NCBI RefSeq assembly: GCF_036700095.1
Contig: NZ_CP144918.1
Location: 869,001-933,000 of the forward strand
DNA length: 64,000 nt
Source of the DNA: Pelagerythrobacter marensis
Lineage (GTDB): Bacteria > Pseudomonadota > Alphaproteobacteria > Sphingomonadales > Sphingomonadaceae
Direction: 5' to 3'
The notes below the pieces were generated by a model. That model saw only the letters and a list, made by a program, of their open reading frames with translations. It searched no databases and was not told where the DNA came from. Positions 47,614-57,408 of this stretch are shown here, one piece after another. The position numbers and the translations under genes are program-made. Within the stretch, counting starts at the first letter, position 1, and each line of letters begins with the position of its first letter.

Positions 47614-48447
47614 ATGAGCACCGACGCAAGAAACATCGTAATCGTCGGCGGCCCCGGAAAGGTCGGGAAGCGGGTGGCCGATCGTTTGTCCGCCCTCCGA
47701 AACGCAAACGTGCGCTTCGCGTCGCGGTCGACTTCGCCGCCTTTCCATTGGGAGCGTCCGGCGACCTGGCCCGCGGCATTGCGGAATGCCCATGCTGCGT
47801 TCGTGGCATTTCAACCCGATCTTGCGCTTCCCGCGGCCGCGGATGCGATCCAGTCGCTTGCCGAAATTGCCAACCGGCAGGGCCTGGCACGGATCGTCCT
47901 GCTCTCCGGCCGCGGCGAGGAGGGCGCTCTCGAAGCCGAGCGCCGCCTTGCGACATTCGAAGGTGAATGGACCGTCGTTCGGTGCAGCTGGTTCAGCCAG
48001 AATTTCAGCGAAACGTTCCTGGCGGACCAGGTGCGCTCGGGCGAGGTGAGCCTGCCGGTGGGGACCATGCGCGAGCCCTTCATCGATGCACGCGATATCG
48101 CCGAGGTTGTCGGCGCAGCTCTCATGGATGCCGGCCATGCCGGCGAGACATATGAACTGACCGGGCCGGAGGCCCTTACTTTCGCGGAAGCGGTAGAAGC
48201 CATCTCGGCGGCGCTCGGGCGCGAAGTCATCTATCGCCAGGTCACCCCGGGACGGTTCAGGGAGCGTTTGCTTGCCGACGGTGTCGACCGGGAGCTTGCC
48301 GATCTTCTGGTCGAACTGTTTTCGGTCACGATGGACGGTCGCAATGCGGCGCCGGCGGACGGCGTCGAACGCGCCCTTGGCCGGCCGCCGAGGTCTTTCG
48401 CCGACTATGCGCTCCAGACAGTGCGCGAGGGGAAATGGGCAGTCTGA
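47614..48447 (+). CDS. NmrA-like NAD(P)-binding protein
   Basis: A 277-residue atypical SDR of the NmrA/azoreductase-like group: Rossmann motif IVIVGGPGKVGKRVADRL, IVLLSGRGEEGA, VVRCSWFSQNF and PFIDARDIAEV. The catalytic YxxxK of classical SDRs is absent, as in NmrA-type redox sensors and some quinone reductases. ATG 47614 and GTG 47599 are both usable. The stop overlaps the next ATG (TGATG), so the two genes are coupled, under the divergent TetR. Confidence 0.85.
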   Translation: MSTDARNIVIVGGPGKVGKRVADRLSALRNANVRFASRSTSPPFHWERPATWPAALRNAHAAFVAFQPDLALPAAADAIQSLAEIANRQGLARIVLLSGRGEEGALEAERRLATFEGEWTVVRCSWFSQNFSETFLADQVRSGEVSLPVGTMREPFIDARDIAEVVGAALMDAGHAGETYELTGPEALTFAEAVEAISAALGREVIYRQVTPGRFRERLLADGVDRELADLLVELFSVTMDGRNAAPADGVERALGRPPRSFADYALQTVREGKWAV

Positions 48448-48929
48448 TGCCGGGAGTGGAGATCGTTCTCGCGCTCGCCGCAGGGGCAGGATCGCTGTTT
48501 TTGGGCGGCTTTTACTACGCCTTCTCCAACAGTGTAATCGAGGGGCTCGACTCCCTCGAACCGGATCATGGCGCGGCGGCGATGGTGCGGATCAACGAAC
48601 TGGTGCCGCGATCGCTGTTCCTTCCCCTGTTTTTCCTTACCGCGCTTTCCGCGCTGGGCGCCGCAGCGGCCGATCTGACGCTGCACGGCGATACGATTTC
48701 CCTGCTGATCGGTGCGGGAAGCGCGCTTCACCTGCTGGCCTCGTTCCTTTCGACCATCATCCGCAACGTGCCTTTGAACAATGCGCTGGCCAGGGCGAGC
48801 GAACAGGATCGCGGGCGGGTCTGGGCGACCTATCGCCGCGACTGGCTGCGCTGGAACAATCTTCGCGTGGCGGCTTCGCTCGCCGGCGGCATGCTCCTGC
48901 TTTGCGGCACGCTGGCAAGGCTCCTCTGA
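48447..48929 (+). CDS. DUF1772 (anthrone-oxygenase-like) membrane protein
   Basis: A 160-residue integral membrane protein with four hydrophobic helices (about 4-26, 50-75, 80-105, 140-158) and the DUF1772 signature NVPLNNALARA with a following WNNLR. The family includes fungal anthrone oxygenases, but bacterial members are uncharacterised. One-base overlap with the NmrA-like gene makes them a functional pair. Confidence 0.8.
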   Translation: MPGVEIVLALAAGAGSLFLGGFYYAFSNSVIEGLDSLEPDHGAAAMVRINELVPRSLFLPLFFLTALSALGAAAADLTLHGDTISLLIGAGSALHLLASFLSTIIRNVPLNNALARASEQDRGRVWATYRRDWLRWNNLRVAASLAGGMLLLCGTLARLL

Positions 48930-49215
48930 GGGCCCCGCAGACCTCCATGGCAGCGCGGATGCGCAGAGGCGGGCTCGGCCGGAGAAACGGAGAGGCGGCA
49001 AAGTCCGGCGCTTCCCCGGCCCGGCAGATACCCCGTGACGCGGGGGGGTGAGGTGGAGCGACAATGCCTTCCAGAATGGCGAAACGATTTCCACCTGCGA
49101 GTAGAGGGCGGCGCGCGGTTCGCCTTGCTCCCGAAGCCCGGAAGGCACGGAGTTCAAGGGCGGCAGGGCAGCTTCGAGTACCCGCCGGCCGAATTGCGCA
49201 AGACTTGGTATGAAA

Positions 49216-49290
49216 TGGAGCGGGCGAAGAGATTCGAACTCTCGACCCCAACCTTGGCAAGGTTGTGCTCTACCCCTGAGCTACGCCCGC
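49216..49290 (-). tRNA. tRNA-Gly(GCC)
   Basis: On the minus strand the sequence begins GCGGGCG, has D-arm GCTC..GAGC, an anticodon loop TTGCCAA between CAACC and GGTTG (anticodon GCC), T-arm GAGAG/CTCTT with TTCGAAT, the matching acceptor strand CGCCCGC, discriminator T and an encoded CCA. It is complete and canonical. Confidence 0.95.
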
Positions 49291-49466
49291 TCACTGGCGT
49301 TTCCGGCGGCGCATGGCCCCGGTGGGAGGCGGCGCGATTAGCAGCGGCTGCCGAAGGCTGCAAGGGGAAAATCGCCAGTCGCCCCGCCGCGCACTTCGCC
49401 CTTCACAATGCGCACAAAAAGCCCACATTGGCGGCTTATCCGAAAGCGTGACAACGGGAGCGAACC

Positions 49467-50390
49467 TTGGCGAGCATGGGCCTCAATATCGACGAGCAGA
49501 AGGCGGTGGACCGCTTCCGCAAGGATGTGGTCGAGCCTTCGATGACGAAACTCGTCGTCCTCGATTTCTGGGCCGAGTGGTGCGGCCCGTGCAAGGCGCT
49601 CGCTCCGGTGCTGGAGAAAGTGGCCGCCGAATACGCCGACAAGGGCGTGATTCTGGCCAAGATCAACGTGGACGAGGAACAGTTCATCGCCAGCCAGTTC
49701 CAGGTCCGCTCCATCCCCACCGTCTATGCCCTGTTCCAGGGCCAGCCGGTCGCGGACCTGACGAATGCGCGCAGCGAATCGCAGCTGAAGCAGACGCTCG
49801 ACCAGCTCCTTTCCCAGCTGCCGGTGCAGGGCGGCGATGGCGGTGCGGCCCAGCAGCAGGGGCAGGACATCGAACAGTTCGTCGCGATGGGCGAGCAGAT
49901 CCTGGCCGACGGCGATGCAGAGCGTGCGGCCGGCATTTTCGGCCAGGTGATCGATATGGCGCCCGACAACGCAGCCGCCCACGCCGGCCTGATCCGGGCG
50001 CTGGTCGCGGCGAAACGCGTGGAGGAAGCCCAGGCATTGGTGGCGGGGCTTCCCCCGGCGCTGGCCGACGACCCGGCGGTGAAGACGGCGAAAAGCGCGC
50101 TGGAACTGGCCGGGACCTCGGTCGACGAGGGCGAGCTGCAGACCTTGCGCGCCGCGGCTGCCGAAGACCCTGCCGATATGGAAAAGCAGCTCGCCTTTGC
50201 CGAGGCCGCCTTCGCTGCGAACAGCCGCGACGAGGCGGCCGACACGCTGCTGGCGATGGTGGAGCGGGATCGCGAGTGGAACGATGGTGCCGCGCGGGCC
50301 AAGCTGCTCCAGATTTTCGAAGCGGTCGGGCTGGAAGATCCGTGGGTCGTCGCCACCCGGCGGCGCCTTTCGAAGATCCTGTTCGGATGA
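49467..50390 (+). CDS. cnoX: Thioredoxin-TPR co-chaperone (CnoX/YbbN-like)
   Basis: A 307-residue protein: a thioredoxin domain to about residue 115 with WCGPC (active cysteines retained) and cis-Pro SIPT, then TPR-like helices rich in Ala/Glu to the end. CnoX protects proteins from oxidation by hypochlorous acid and passes them to GroEL or DnaK; E. coli CnoX lacks the second redox Cys, whereas alphaproteobacterial forms often keep both. TTG 49467 has GGGAG six bases upstream; ATG 49476 is the alternative with worse spacing. Confidence 0.9.
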   Translation: MASMGLNIDEQKAVDRFRKDVVEPSMTKLVVLDFWAEWCGPCKALAPVLEKVAAEYADKGVILAKINVDEEQFIASQFQVRSIPTVYALFQGQPVADLTNARSESQLKQTLDQLLSQLPVQGGDGGAAQQQGQDIEQFVAMGEQILADGDAERAAGIFGQVIDMAPDNAAAHAGLIRALVAAKRVEEAQALVAGLPPALADDPAVKTAKSALELAGTSVDEGELQTLRAAAAEDPADMEKQLAFAEAAFAANSRDEAADTLLAMVERDREWNDGAARAKLLQIFEAVGLEDPWVVATRRRLSKILFG

Positions 50391-50427
50391 CCATGGCCCG
50401 GCGCCTTCGCCGCGAACGGGTCTGCGG

Positions 50428-51039
50428 GTGACGACCCGACTCTCGATCTTTCCGCTGCCCGGGGCGATCCTGTTCCCGGGCCTCCAGCTGCCCCTGCACG
50501 TTTTCGAGCCGCGCTATCGCGCGCTGGTAAGCGATGCCCTGGCGCGCGACCGGCGGATCGCGATGATCCAGCCCCAGCGCCCGGCCGAGGGCGCCCCGCT
50601 GTTCAAGGTGGGGTCCGTCGGACGCATCGGCGAAGTCGAGGCGCTGGACGATGGCCGCTACAACATCGTGCTGGAGGGGCAGGCGCGCTTTCGTTTGATA
50701 CGCGAACTCGACGTGACCACCGCTTTCCGCCAGGTCGAAGCCGAACTGATCGAAGATCGCGGCGGCGAAGTGCTCAGCAGCGTCGAGCGGGCCGGGTTCG
50801 AGGCCGAGGCGCGGCGCTTCGCCGACGCCCAGGGCTATAGCGTGGACTGGGATTCGGTCGCGCGGCTCGACGATATGGCGCTGATCAACGGGGTCAGCCA
50901 GATCGCGCCGTTCGATCCGGCGGCCAAGCAGGCGCTGCTGGAAGCGCCGGGCCTGAGCGAACGGTGCGAGTTGCTGATCCAGCTCATGCAGTTCTTCGGC
51001 TATCGCGACGGCGACGACGGGCGCGTGACGCTCCAGTAA
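50428..51039 (+). CDS. LON-protease N-terminal-domain protein
   Basis: A 203-residue stand-alone LON substrate-binding domain: LSIFPLPGAILFPGLQLPLHVFEPRYR opens the fold, then VGSVGRIGEVEALDDGRYNIVLEGQARF. There is no ATPase or protease domain. Bacterial members are of unknown role, perhaps presenting substrates. It starts at GTG 50428, 37 bases after the cnoX stop, and is probably co-transcribed. It converges on marC with a 10-base gap. Confidence 0.9.
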   Translation: MTTRLSIFPLPGAILFPGLQLPLHVFEPRYRALVSDALARDRRIAMIQPQRPAEGAPLFKVGSVGRIGEVEALDDGRYNIVLEGQARFRLIRELDVTTAFRQVEAELIEDRGGEVLSSVERAGFEAEARRFADAQGYSVDWDSVARLDDMALINGVSQIAPFDPAAKQALLEAPGLSERCELLIQLMQFFGYRDGDDGRVTLQ

Positions 51040-51049
51040 AGGCGAGGCG

Positions 51050-51670
51050 TCAGAAAAACGCTCCGCGCAATCCGTCGATCACATATTGTGCGGCCAGCGC
51101 CGCCAGGAGCACGCCGAGCAGCCGGGTGATAACCGCTTCCACGCGCGCGCCGAAGAAACGCATCAGCGGGCCTGCTGCGAGAAAGGCCAAGAGGGTAATC
51201 GCCAGCACGAGGAACAGCGCGCCGAGAACGACCATCGTCTGTTCCGTCCCTTCGGCCTCGTTCATCAGCAGCATGATCGCGGCGATCGCACCGGGGCCGG
51301 CGAGCATCGGCATGGCCATCGGAAAGACGGAGACGTCCTCGATCTCCGGCGTGGCGGCGACTTTCTCGGCCCGTTCCTCGCGCCGCTGGGTGCGCTTTTC
51401 GAACACCATTTCGAACGCGATCCAGAACAGCATCAGCCCGCCTGCGATACGGAAACTGTCGAGTTCGATATGCAGCGCGCCGAGGAGTTCCTGCCCGAAC
51501 AGGGCAAAGACCAGCAGGATCGCAAGCGCGATCAGGCAGGCGCGAATCGCCATGGCGCGCGCCTGCGCGGCGGTCGCTCCTTTGGTCAGCCCGGCATAGA
51601 TCGGCGCGCAGCCGGGCGGGTCGATAACCACGAAGAGGGTGATGAAGGCGGAAATGAACAGCTCGACCAT
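51050..51670 (-). CDS. MarC-family integral membrane protein
   Basis: A 206-residue protein with six hydrophobic helices and the MarC landmarks FVVIDPPGCAPIYAGLT and PMAMPMLAGPGAIAAIMLL. It was once linked to multiple antibiotic resistance, but the function is not established. Last gene of the argB operon, six bases after the lipoprotein stop. Confidence 0.9.
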   Translation of the reverse strand: MVELFISAFITLFVVIDPPGCAPIYAGLTKGATAAQARAMAIRACLIALAILLVFALFGQELLGALHIELDSFRIAGGLMLFWIAFEMVFEKRTQRREERAEKVAATPEIEDVSVFPMAMPMLAGPGAIAAIMLLMNEAEGTEQTMVVLGALFLVLAITLLAFLAAGPLMRFFGARVEAVITRLLGVLLAALAAQYVIDGLRGAFF

Positions 51671-51676
51671 CGCGTA

Positions 51677-52417
51677 TCAGTCTCCGGCCGGCGCGGCGAC
51701 TTCGCTGCGCAGCACCTCTTCCATGGCGTCGCCCTGGCGCAGGAAGACCGTTACGACGCGCGAGCGATCGGGGGCGACCCGATAGCGGTAGACCAGCGTC
51801 CGGTCCCGCGATTCGCCGTAACCGTCGGCGAGACCCAGGCCCATGGCGTCGGTATTGGCATCCCGGTCGGCCTGTGCCGAAGCGAACGCGGCCGGCGGGC
51901 CGCCTGGCGCGCAGTCGGCCACCCGGGTGCGGATAATATCGGGTTCGGCCAGCGGCTCGGCCAGGGTGTCGGTGTGATCGAGCATCCAGCGATGCTCCTC
52001 CTTGTCCCCCGGCCGCCCGCGCCGTTCCCACACAGTGATGAAATAGCCGGTCGTGCCGTCGGGTTTCTGCCATGCACCGCGGGTGACCGAAAGCGATCCG
52101 TCGCAGCTCGACCACAACATGTGCGGCTGCCGCCGCACCGGCTGCGGCGGGTCCTGGCGGCGAGCGAGCCATTGGCGGGCGTCGACCGCCTCGGGCACGA
52201 ACATCACCGCATCGTCCGCCGCAAACCTGCGGAACGCGGTCCACTGGCCCCTCTCGCGCGCCTCGCGAGCGAGCGCCAGTTCGGTTGCGATCACGGCGCT
52301 GGGGTTGGCCTGCGGTTCCAGCGAGCGGTAGAAGCGATCGCGCGCGCTCCCGCCCGGTCCGCCCGCGCACCCGGCCAGCAGCACGGCGACAGACAGGGCG
52401 GCGGCGAGGTTTTTCAT
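51677..52417 (-). CDS. Predicted lipoprotein
   Basis: A 246-residue exported protein with lipobox LLAGC (Cys17). The mature part contains two NTF2-like halves in appearance ([34 protein letters not shown], then [31 protein letters not shown]), with two further Cys. No family name recognised. ATGA overlap with folD ties it to the operon. Confidence 0.8.
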   Translation of the reverse strand: MKNLAAALSVAVLLAGCAGGPGGSARDRFYRSLEPQANPSAVIATELALAREARERGQWTAFRRFAADDAVMFVPEAVDARQWLARRQDPPQPVRRQPHMLWSSCDGSLSVTRGAWQKPDGTTGYFITVWERRGRPGDKEEHRWMLDHTDTLAEPLAEPDIIRTRVADCAPGGPPAAFASAQADRDANTDAMGLGLADGYGESRDRTLVYRYRVAPDRSRVVTVFLRQGDAMEEVLRSEVAAPAGD

Positions 52418-53310
52418 ATCGTGCCTTCGGGAAGAGCGATCCCGGCGTTGCGATGCGCGGCGACCAGCGTGTTGCGCAGCAGGACCGCGATCGTCATCGG
52501 CCCGACTCCGCCGGGAACGGGCGTGATCGCGCCGGCAACCTCGCGCACTTCGTCAAAGGCGACGTCGCCCACCAGCCGACCCTTGTTCGCGCCCGGTTCG
52601 GGGGCGAGGCGGTTGATGCCGACGTCGATCACGGTCGCGCCGGGCTTGATCCAGTCCGCCCTGATCATCTCGGCGCGGCCGACCGCGGCGACCACGATGT
52701 CGGCCCGCCGGACGACGTCGGCCAGATCCTTCGTCCGGCTGTGCGCGATGGTGACCGTGGCATTCGCGTCGAGCAGGAGCTGCGCCATCGGCTTTCCGAC
52801 GATGTTCGAGCGGCCGATGACGACCGCGTTCAGCCCCGAGAGGTCGCCCAGCCGATCGGTCAGCAGCATCATGCAGCCCAGCGGCGTGCAGGGGACGAAG
52901 CCGCTTTGCCCGACTGCCAGACGGCCTGCATTGGCGACATGGAACCCGTCCACATCCTTGTCCGGGTCGATCGCGGCGATCACCGCCTGCTCGTCGATAT
53001 GATCGGGCAGCGGCAATTGCACCAGAATGCCGTCGACCGCCGGATCGGCGTTGAGCCGTTCGACCAGCGCAAGCAGATCGCCCTCGCTCGTGCTTTCGGG
53101 CAGGCGGTGTTCGAAACTGGCCATGTTGGCAGCCAGGGTCGCCTTGCCCTTGCTGCCGACATAGACTTGGCTTGCCGGATCGTCGCCCACGAGCACGACG
53201 GCGAGGCCCGCCTTGCGGCCGGCCTTCGCCGCAAAGTCCGCCGCCAGCGCGCCGACTTTCTCGCGCAGTTGCGCCGCGAACGCTTTCCCGTCGATGATCT
53301 CGGCCGCCAT
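52414..53310 (-). CDS. folD: FolD bifunctional methylene-THF dehydrogenase/cyclohydrolase
   Basis: A 298-residue enzyme interconverting methylene-, methenyl- and formyl-tetrahydrofolate with NADP. Diagnostic motifs: [11 protein letters not shown] (the catalytic Tyr and Lys), [21 protein letters not shown] and [10 protein letters not shown]. Length is normal. Its ATG overlaps the YggT stop by one base (TAATG) and its stop overlaps the lipoprotein start. Confidence 0.98.
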   Translation of the reverse strand: MAAEIIDGKAFAAQLREKVGALAADFAAKAGRKAGLAVVLVGDDPASQVYVGSKGKATLAANMASFEHRLPESTSEGDLLALVERLNADPAVDGILVQLPLPDHIDEQAVIAAIDPDKDVDGFHVANAGRLAVGQSGFVPCTPLGCMMLLTDRLGDLSGLNAVVIGRSNIVGKPMAQLLLDANATVTIAHSRTKDLADVVRRADIVVAAVGRAEMIRADWIKPGATVIDVGINRLAPEPGANKGRLVGDVAFDEVREVAGAITPVPGGVGPMTIAVLLRNTLVAAHRNAGIALPEGTI

Positions 53311-53594
53311 TACTGGCCGTATGTCGCGTAAAGCAGAACCCGCATCAGGATCTGCAGGCCGATGATCAGGACCAGCGGCGAAAAGTCGATCGCCCCGGTC
53401 CGCGGAAGAATGCGCCGGATCGGCGCGAGCACCGGTTCGAGCAGCGAATTGATCGAATTGTATATCTGCCAGAGGAATTCGTTGCGCTGGTTGATTACAT
53501 TGAACGCAAACAGCAGGCCGATGATGAACTGGATGATGACCAGCATCACCACGACATTGATCAGCATGCCGACGATATCGATGATGAGACCCAC
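53310..53594 (-). CDS. YggT-family membrane protein
   Basis: A 94-residue protein with two transmembrane helices (about 2-27 and 72-90) joined by the YggT core [27 protein letters not shown]. Family members are implicated in osmotic adaptation and cell-envelope organisation. In the operon between argB and folD, 89 bases after argB and one-base-overlapped with folD. Confidence 0.9.
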   Translation of the reverse strand: MGLIIDIVGMLINVVVMLVIIQFIIGLLFAFNVINQRNEFLWQIYNSINSLLEPVLAPIRRILPRTGAIDFSPLVLIIGLQILMRVLLYATYGQ

Positions 53595-53683
53595 GAATTG
53601 TCCTTTCCTGACGCAGGGCGGGTGAGGCGCCTTCCTACGCGCTTCCGCCCCGCTGTATCAACCGCGCAATACGCCCCGCGTCG

Positions 53684-54583
53684 CTATCCCGCCCGGATCA
53701 AAGTGCCCGCGCCGCGGGCGGTGAAGAATTCGAGCAGCATGGCGTGCGGCACGCGCCCGTCGAGCACGACCGCCGCCTCGCACCCCGCCTCGACCGCGTG
53801 GACGCAGGTCTCCAGCTTGGGGATCATCCCGCCGCCGATCGTGCCGTCCTGGCGCAGCCGCTCGATATCGGCGGGGACGAGATCGCTCAGCAGCTTGCCC
53901 TGCTTGTCGAGAACCCCGGCCACGTCGGTCAGCAGGAACAGGCGCGCGGCGCCCAGCGCGGCGGCGATCGCGCCGGCCATCGTATCGGCGTTGATGTTGT
54001 AAGTGTGCCCGTCGGCACCCGCGCCGATCGGGGCGACGATCGGGATCATCCCCGCCGCCACCGCGGTATCGATGATTGTGGTGTCGACCGCGCACGGTTC
54101 CCCCACGAAGCCCAGGTCGATCGCCTGTTCGATATTGCTGCCCGGGTCCTTGGCCGTGCGCCGGACCTTGCTCGCCGTCACCAGCCCGCCGTCCTTGCCC
54201 GAGATGCCGATCGCCTTGCCGCCGGCCTGGCTGATCCAGCCGACCAGTTCCTTGTTGATCGCGCCCGACAGGACCATTTCGGCGATCTGCGCGGTTTCCT
54301 TGTCGGTCACGCGCAGCCCGTCGACGAACGTGCTTTCGACGCCCAGCTTTTTCAGCATCGCACCGATCTGCGGGCCGCCGCCGTGGACCACGACCGGGTT
54401 GATCCCCACGGCCTTGAGCAAGACGATATCTTCGGCAAAGTCGCGCGCCGCGGCCGGATCGCCCATGGCGTGGCCGCCGTACTTCACCACGAACGTGCGG
54501 CCGGCATAGCGCTGGAAATAGGGCAGCGCCTCGATCAGGACCTGGGCCTTGGCGATGGTCGCCGCTTCGTTGCTGCCGCTCAT
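53684..54583 (-). CDS. argB: Acetylglutamate kinase
   Basis: A 299-residue enzyme phosphorylating N-acetylglutamate in arginine synthesis. Motifs: VVKYGGHAM (phosphate-binding Lys-Gly-Gly), [31 protein letters not shown] and LTDVAGVLD. Length and N-terminal helix fit the arginine-inhibited hexameric class. First gene of the YggT-folD-lipoprotein-marC operon and divergent from a small exported protein. Confidence 0.97.
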   Translation of the reverse strand: MSGSNEAATIAKAQVLIEALPYFQRYAGRTFVVKYGGHAMGDPAAARDFAEDIVLLKAVGINPVVVHGGGPQIGAMLKKLGVESTFVDGLRVTDKETAQIAEMVLSGAINKELVGWISQAGGKAIGISGKDGGLVTASKVRRTAKDPGSNIEQAIDLGFVGEPCAVDTTIIDTAVAAGMIPIVAPIGAGADGHTYNINADTMAGAIAAALGAARLFLLTDVAGVLDKQGKLLSDLVPADIERLRQDGTIGGGMIPKLETCVHAVEAGCEAAVVLDGRVPHAMLLEFFTARGAGTLIRAG

Positions 54584-54798
54584 CGTGTCGAAACCTCCTG
54601 CGTCTGGCCGCGCCGGGGCGCTTAGCGGCTGCGGCTTCCCGTGGGAAGCGCCATCGGCTCGCCCGCCCCGCTAAATAAACCGCCGATTAACCGCTTCGGC
54701 CCGGCGACGGCAGGGGGCAGGATGCCGCATATCCGGGAGCCTTTGAGACGGCGGCGAGTCCCAGTTGTCCCGATCCAGCAACGAAGGATGGATGGACC

Positions 54799-55185
54799 AT
54801 GAAGAAGATGCTTTCGCTTTCTCTCGCCCTTGCGATGGGCGCCACCAGCGCTTTCGCCCATGCCCAGGTCGTGGGTGAAACCACCGGCGCGGTCGGCGGG
54901 GCTGTCGGCCCGGTAACGGGCAACGTTGATGTCGATGCCGGCGCCGCTGTCGAACCCGTGGACGGCGCGATCACGCCCACCGCGGACCGGGTGCGCGATA
55001 CGGTCGATCGGGCCCGCGACACGGCGCAGGACACCGTGGATGACGCTTACGACCGCGTCGACGAAGCGAGCGATGTCGAAACGGCAGCGGACGTCGGCGC
55101 AGAGGCCCATGCCGAAGCCGCCGACACCGCGGTTTCGGCCGAGGCGGATGCGGATACCGAAGTGGACACCGATCCCGAGGCCTGA
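54799..55185 (+). CDS. Small exported acidic low-complexity protein
   Basis: A 128-residue protein with a signal peptide (MLSLSLALAMGATSAFAHA) and a mature part dominated by Asp, Ala, Glu and Thr, including a helical RVRDTVDRARDTAQDT repeat. No family recognised; it resembles periplasmic intrinsically disordered proteins of sphingomonads. The SD AAGGATGGA precedes the ATG and a UUCG hairpin follows the stop. Confidence 0.7.
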   Translation: MKKMLSLSLALAMGATSAFAHAQVVGETTGAVGGAVGPVTGNVDVDAGAAVEPVDGAITPTADRVRDTVDRARDTAQDTVDDAYDRVDEASDVETAADVGAEAHAEAADTAVSAEADADTEVDTDPEA

Positions 55186-55208
55186 TCTCCCCGGCCTTGC
55201 CATGGCGG

Positions 55209-55236
55209 AAGGGCGGTGCTTCGGCATCGCCCTTTC
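55209..55236 (+). terminator. UUCG-loop terminator
   Basis: AAGGGCGGTGC (55209-55219) pairs with GCATCGCCCTT (55224-55234), with one G-T pair, around a TTCG tetraloop, 23 bases after the acidic protein's stop. It lies between convergent genes and can act in both directions; the T-tract is short. Confidence 0.65.
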
Positions 55237-55274
55237 GCTTGTGCCGGCGAGTGCGGGAACGGGCAGCGCCTGCC

Positions 55275-56129
55275 CTATCGGGTCGCGCTGGCTTCCACGA
55301 TTTGCCGGCCATCCTCTGCGAAGGCGGCAAGCTCGATGCCCCCTTCGGCCTGCCGCATCGTCAGATGGAGCGGCTCGCCCGCGATGGCCGGGCTTGCCGC
55401 GCGAAAAGCGAAAGTTGCCAGTGCGTTGTCGCCCATCTCGCGCGCGGCGAGTTGCAGCAGGAGGCTGGCCATGAGCGGCCCGTGAACGACCAGCCCGCGA
55501 TAGCGTTCGACCTCGCGGGCATAGGGCTCGTCGTAATGGATGCGGTGGGTGTTGAAGGTCAGCGCCGAATACCGGAACAGCAACCGCGGATCGGGCTGGA
55601 CGGTTTGGTGCGCGTCCCAGGCGGCGGGATCGAAGACGCCGTCCCCCGGCGGCGGCGGCGAAAGCGGAGCGTCGGACGGCGCGGCTGCGCGATAGACCAG
55701 CGTCTGGCTCTCGCGCACCGCGCTGCGCCCGTCGGCCATTGTTTCGTGTTCGATTTCGACGAACGTCATCGGCCCGCTGCGGCCCTGCTTGGGCGCGATC
55801 GAGACGATCCGCGAAACGCGCTCCACCGCGGCGCCGACCATGATCGGGGCATGAAACGCGATCCTGCTTGCCGCCCACATTCGGCGCGGCAGTGGGATCG
55901 GGGGGAGGAAGCTGGCCGGGCTGTCGTCGCGCTGCGGGTGCCCGTCCTCGCCCAGGCGGGAGGTGGCCGCTTCGGGCGTGCAGAGGCAGAAATGGATGCC
56001 CTGCGGCATCGGCTGGCCTGCGGCCGGCAGGGGCAAGTCGAACGTCGCGCACCAGCGCGCGGCGTGCGCTCGGCCCAGGCGGTCCGCGCTGCGCTGCTCG
56101 CGCCCGATCCAGGCGTCCCAATCGCCCAT
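55275..56129 (-). CDS. FAS1-like/HTD2-type acyl-CoA dehydratase (MaoC fold)
   Basis: A 284-residue double hot-dog protein similar to 3-methylfumaryl-CoA/mesaconyl-CoA hydratases. Visible are an N-terminal MaoC-like half, SALTFNTHRIHYDEPYAREVERYRGLVVHGP, which carries the hydratase Asp/His set, and a final LVVHGPLMASLLLQL helix. The reaction is hydration of an enoyl-CoA. The start is ATG 56129, overlapping the thiolase stop (TGATG), so it is translationally coupled to that gene. Confidence 0.85.
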   Translation of the reverse strand: MGDWDAWIGREQRSADRLGRAHAARWCATFDLPLPAAGQPMPQGIHFCLCTPEAATSRLGEDGHPQRDDSPASFLPPIPLPRRMWAASRIAFHAPIMVGAAVERVSRIVSIAPKQGRSGPMTFVEIEHETMADGRSAVRESQTLVYRAAAPSDAPLSPPPPGDGVFDPAAWDAHQTVQPDPRLLFRYSALTFNTHRIHYDEPYAREVERYRGLVVHGPLMASLLLQLAAREMGDNALATFAFRAASPAIAGEPLHLTMRQAEGGIELAAFAEDGRQIVEASATR

Positions 56130-57343
56130 CAGGCCGCGCGTTCGAACACCGCCGCCATGCCTTGCCCGCCGCCGATGCACATCGTTTCGAGCCCGTAGCG
56201 CACTTCGCGCCGATGCATTTCGTGCGCCATGTCGGCCAGGATGCGACCGCCGGTCGCGCCGATCGGGTGCCCCAGCGAAATGCCCGATCCGTTGACGTTC
56301 AGGATCTCGTGCCGCGAATCGTCGTCGCTCCACCCCCAGCCCCTGAGCACGGCGAGCACTTGCGGCGCGAACGCTTCGTTGAGTTCCACCAGCCCGATAT
56401 CGTCCCACCCTATGCCGGTGCGGGCGAACAGCCGCTCCACCGCGGGGACCGGGCCGAAGCCCATCCGGCTGGGATCGCACCCGGCCGCTGCATAGCCCCC
56501 GAACCACAGCATCGGTTCCAGTCCCAGTTCGGACAGCTTGTCTTCGGCCACGACCAGGCAGGCGGCGGCGGCATCGTTCTGCTGGCTGGCATTGCCTGCT
56601 GTCACCACTCCGCCTTCCAACGGGCGCAGGCCGGCGAGCGTTTCCATGCTGGCATCGGCGCGAAAGCCTTCGTCGCGGGCGAACGTGATCGGATCGCCGC
56701 GCCGCTGGGGCACTTCCAGCGGGACGAGCTGCGCGTCGAACCGGCCCGCGTCCCACGCGGCGGCGGCGTTGCGGTGGCTGCGCACGGCAAACGCGTCGGC
56801 TTCCTCGCGGGTGATGCCGTAATCCTTCGCCAGGTTTTCCGCCGTTTCGATCATCCCGGTGATGACGCCAAAGCGCTCGACCGGCTGGCTCATCAATCGG
56901 CCGCGGGTCAGTCGGTCCCACAGCTCGACATTGCCCGCCTTTACGCCGCCGCGCAGCGCGGTGGTGTAATGTTCGACGTTCGACATCGACTCGCAGCCGC
57001 CGGCGACGACCACGTCGGCGTGCCCGGCCTCGATCATCATCGCCGCGCTCACCACCGCTTGAAGGCCCGATCCGCAGCGCCGGTCGAGCTGGTAGCCGGG
57101 CACTTCCATCGGAAGGCCGGCCGCAAGCCAGCTCCAGTGGCCGATCGCAGGCGCTTCCCCGTTGCCGTATCCCTGGCTGAACACCACGTCGTCGACCCGT
57201 GCGGGATCGATCCCGCTGCGTTCGATCAGCGCCTTGATAATCGCCGCGCCGAGTTCGCCCGCAGTGAGTGGTGCCAGCGTGCCGAGGAAGCGTCCCACAG
57301 GGGTCCGCAGGGGGCTGACGATAGCGGCGCGACGTTTGGTCAT
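56129..57343 (-). CDS. Thiolase (acetyl-CoA acyltransferase)
   Basis: A 404-residue thiolase with nucleophile Cys in LDRRCGSGLQA (about residue 90), His in NGSGISLGHPIGATG and base Cys in METMCIGGGQG. It cleaves 3-oxoacyl-CoA in beta-oxidation or does the reverse condensation. The start is ATG 57343; the frame open upstream is out-of-frame acyl-CoA dehydrogenase sequence. Lies 65 bases after the dehydrogenase and coupled to the hydratase. Confidence 0.93.
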   Translation of the reverse strand: MTKRRAAIVSPLRTPVGRFLGTLAPLTAGELGAAIIKALIERSGIDPARVDDVVFSQGYGNGEAPAIGHWSWLAAGLPMEVPGYQLDRRCGSGLQAVVSAAMMIEAGHADVVVAGGCESMSNVEHYTTALRGGVKAGNVELWDRLTRGRLMSQPVERFGVITGMIETAENLAKDYGITREEADAFAVRSHRNAAAAWDAGRFDAQLVPLEVPQRRGDPITFARDEGFRADASMETLAGLRPLEGGVVTAGNASQQNDAAAACLVVAEDKLSELGLEPMLWFGGYAAAGCDPSRMGFGPVPAVERLFARTGIGWDDIGLVELNEAFAPQVLAVLRGWGWSDDDSRHEILNVNGSGISLGHPIGATGGRILADMAHEMHRREVRYGLETMCIGGGQGMAAVFERAA

Positions 57344-57408
57344 GGCGGGATCCTTCAGGCGGTGACGTTCCTCTCGACGCCGCCGCGGGCGGCATCGGAG
57401 CCAGCTTG

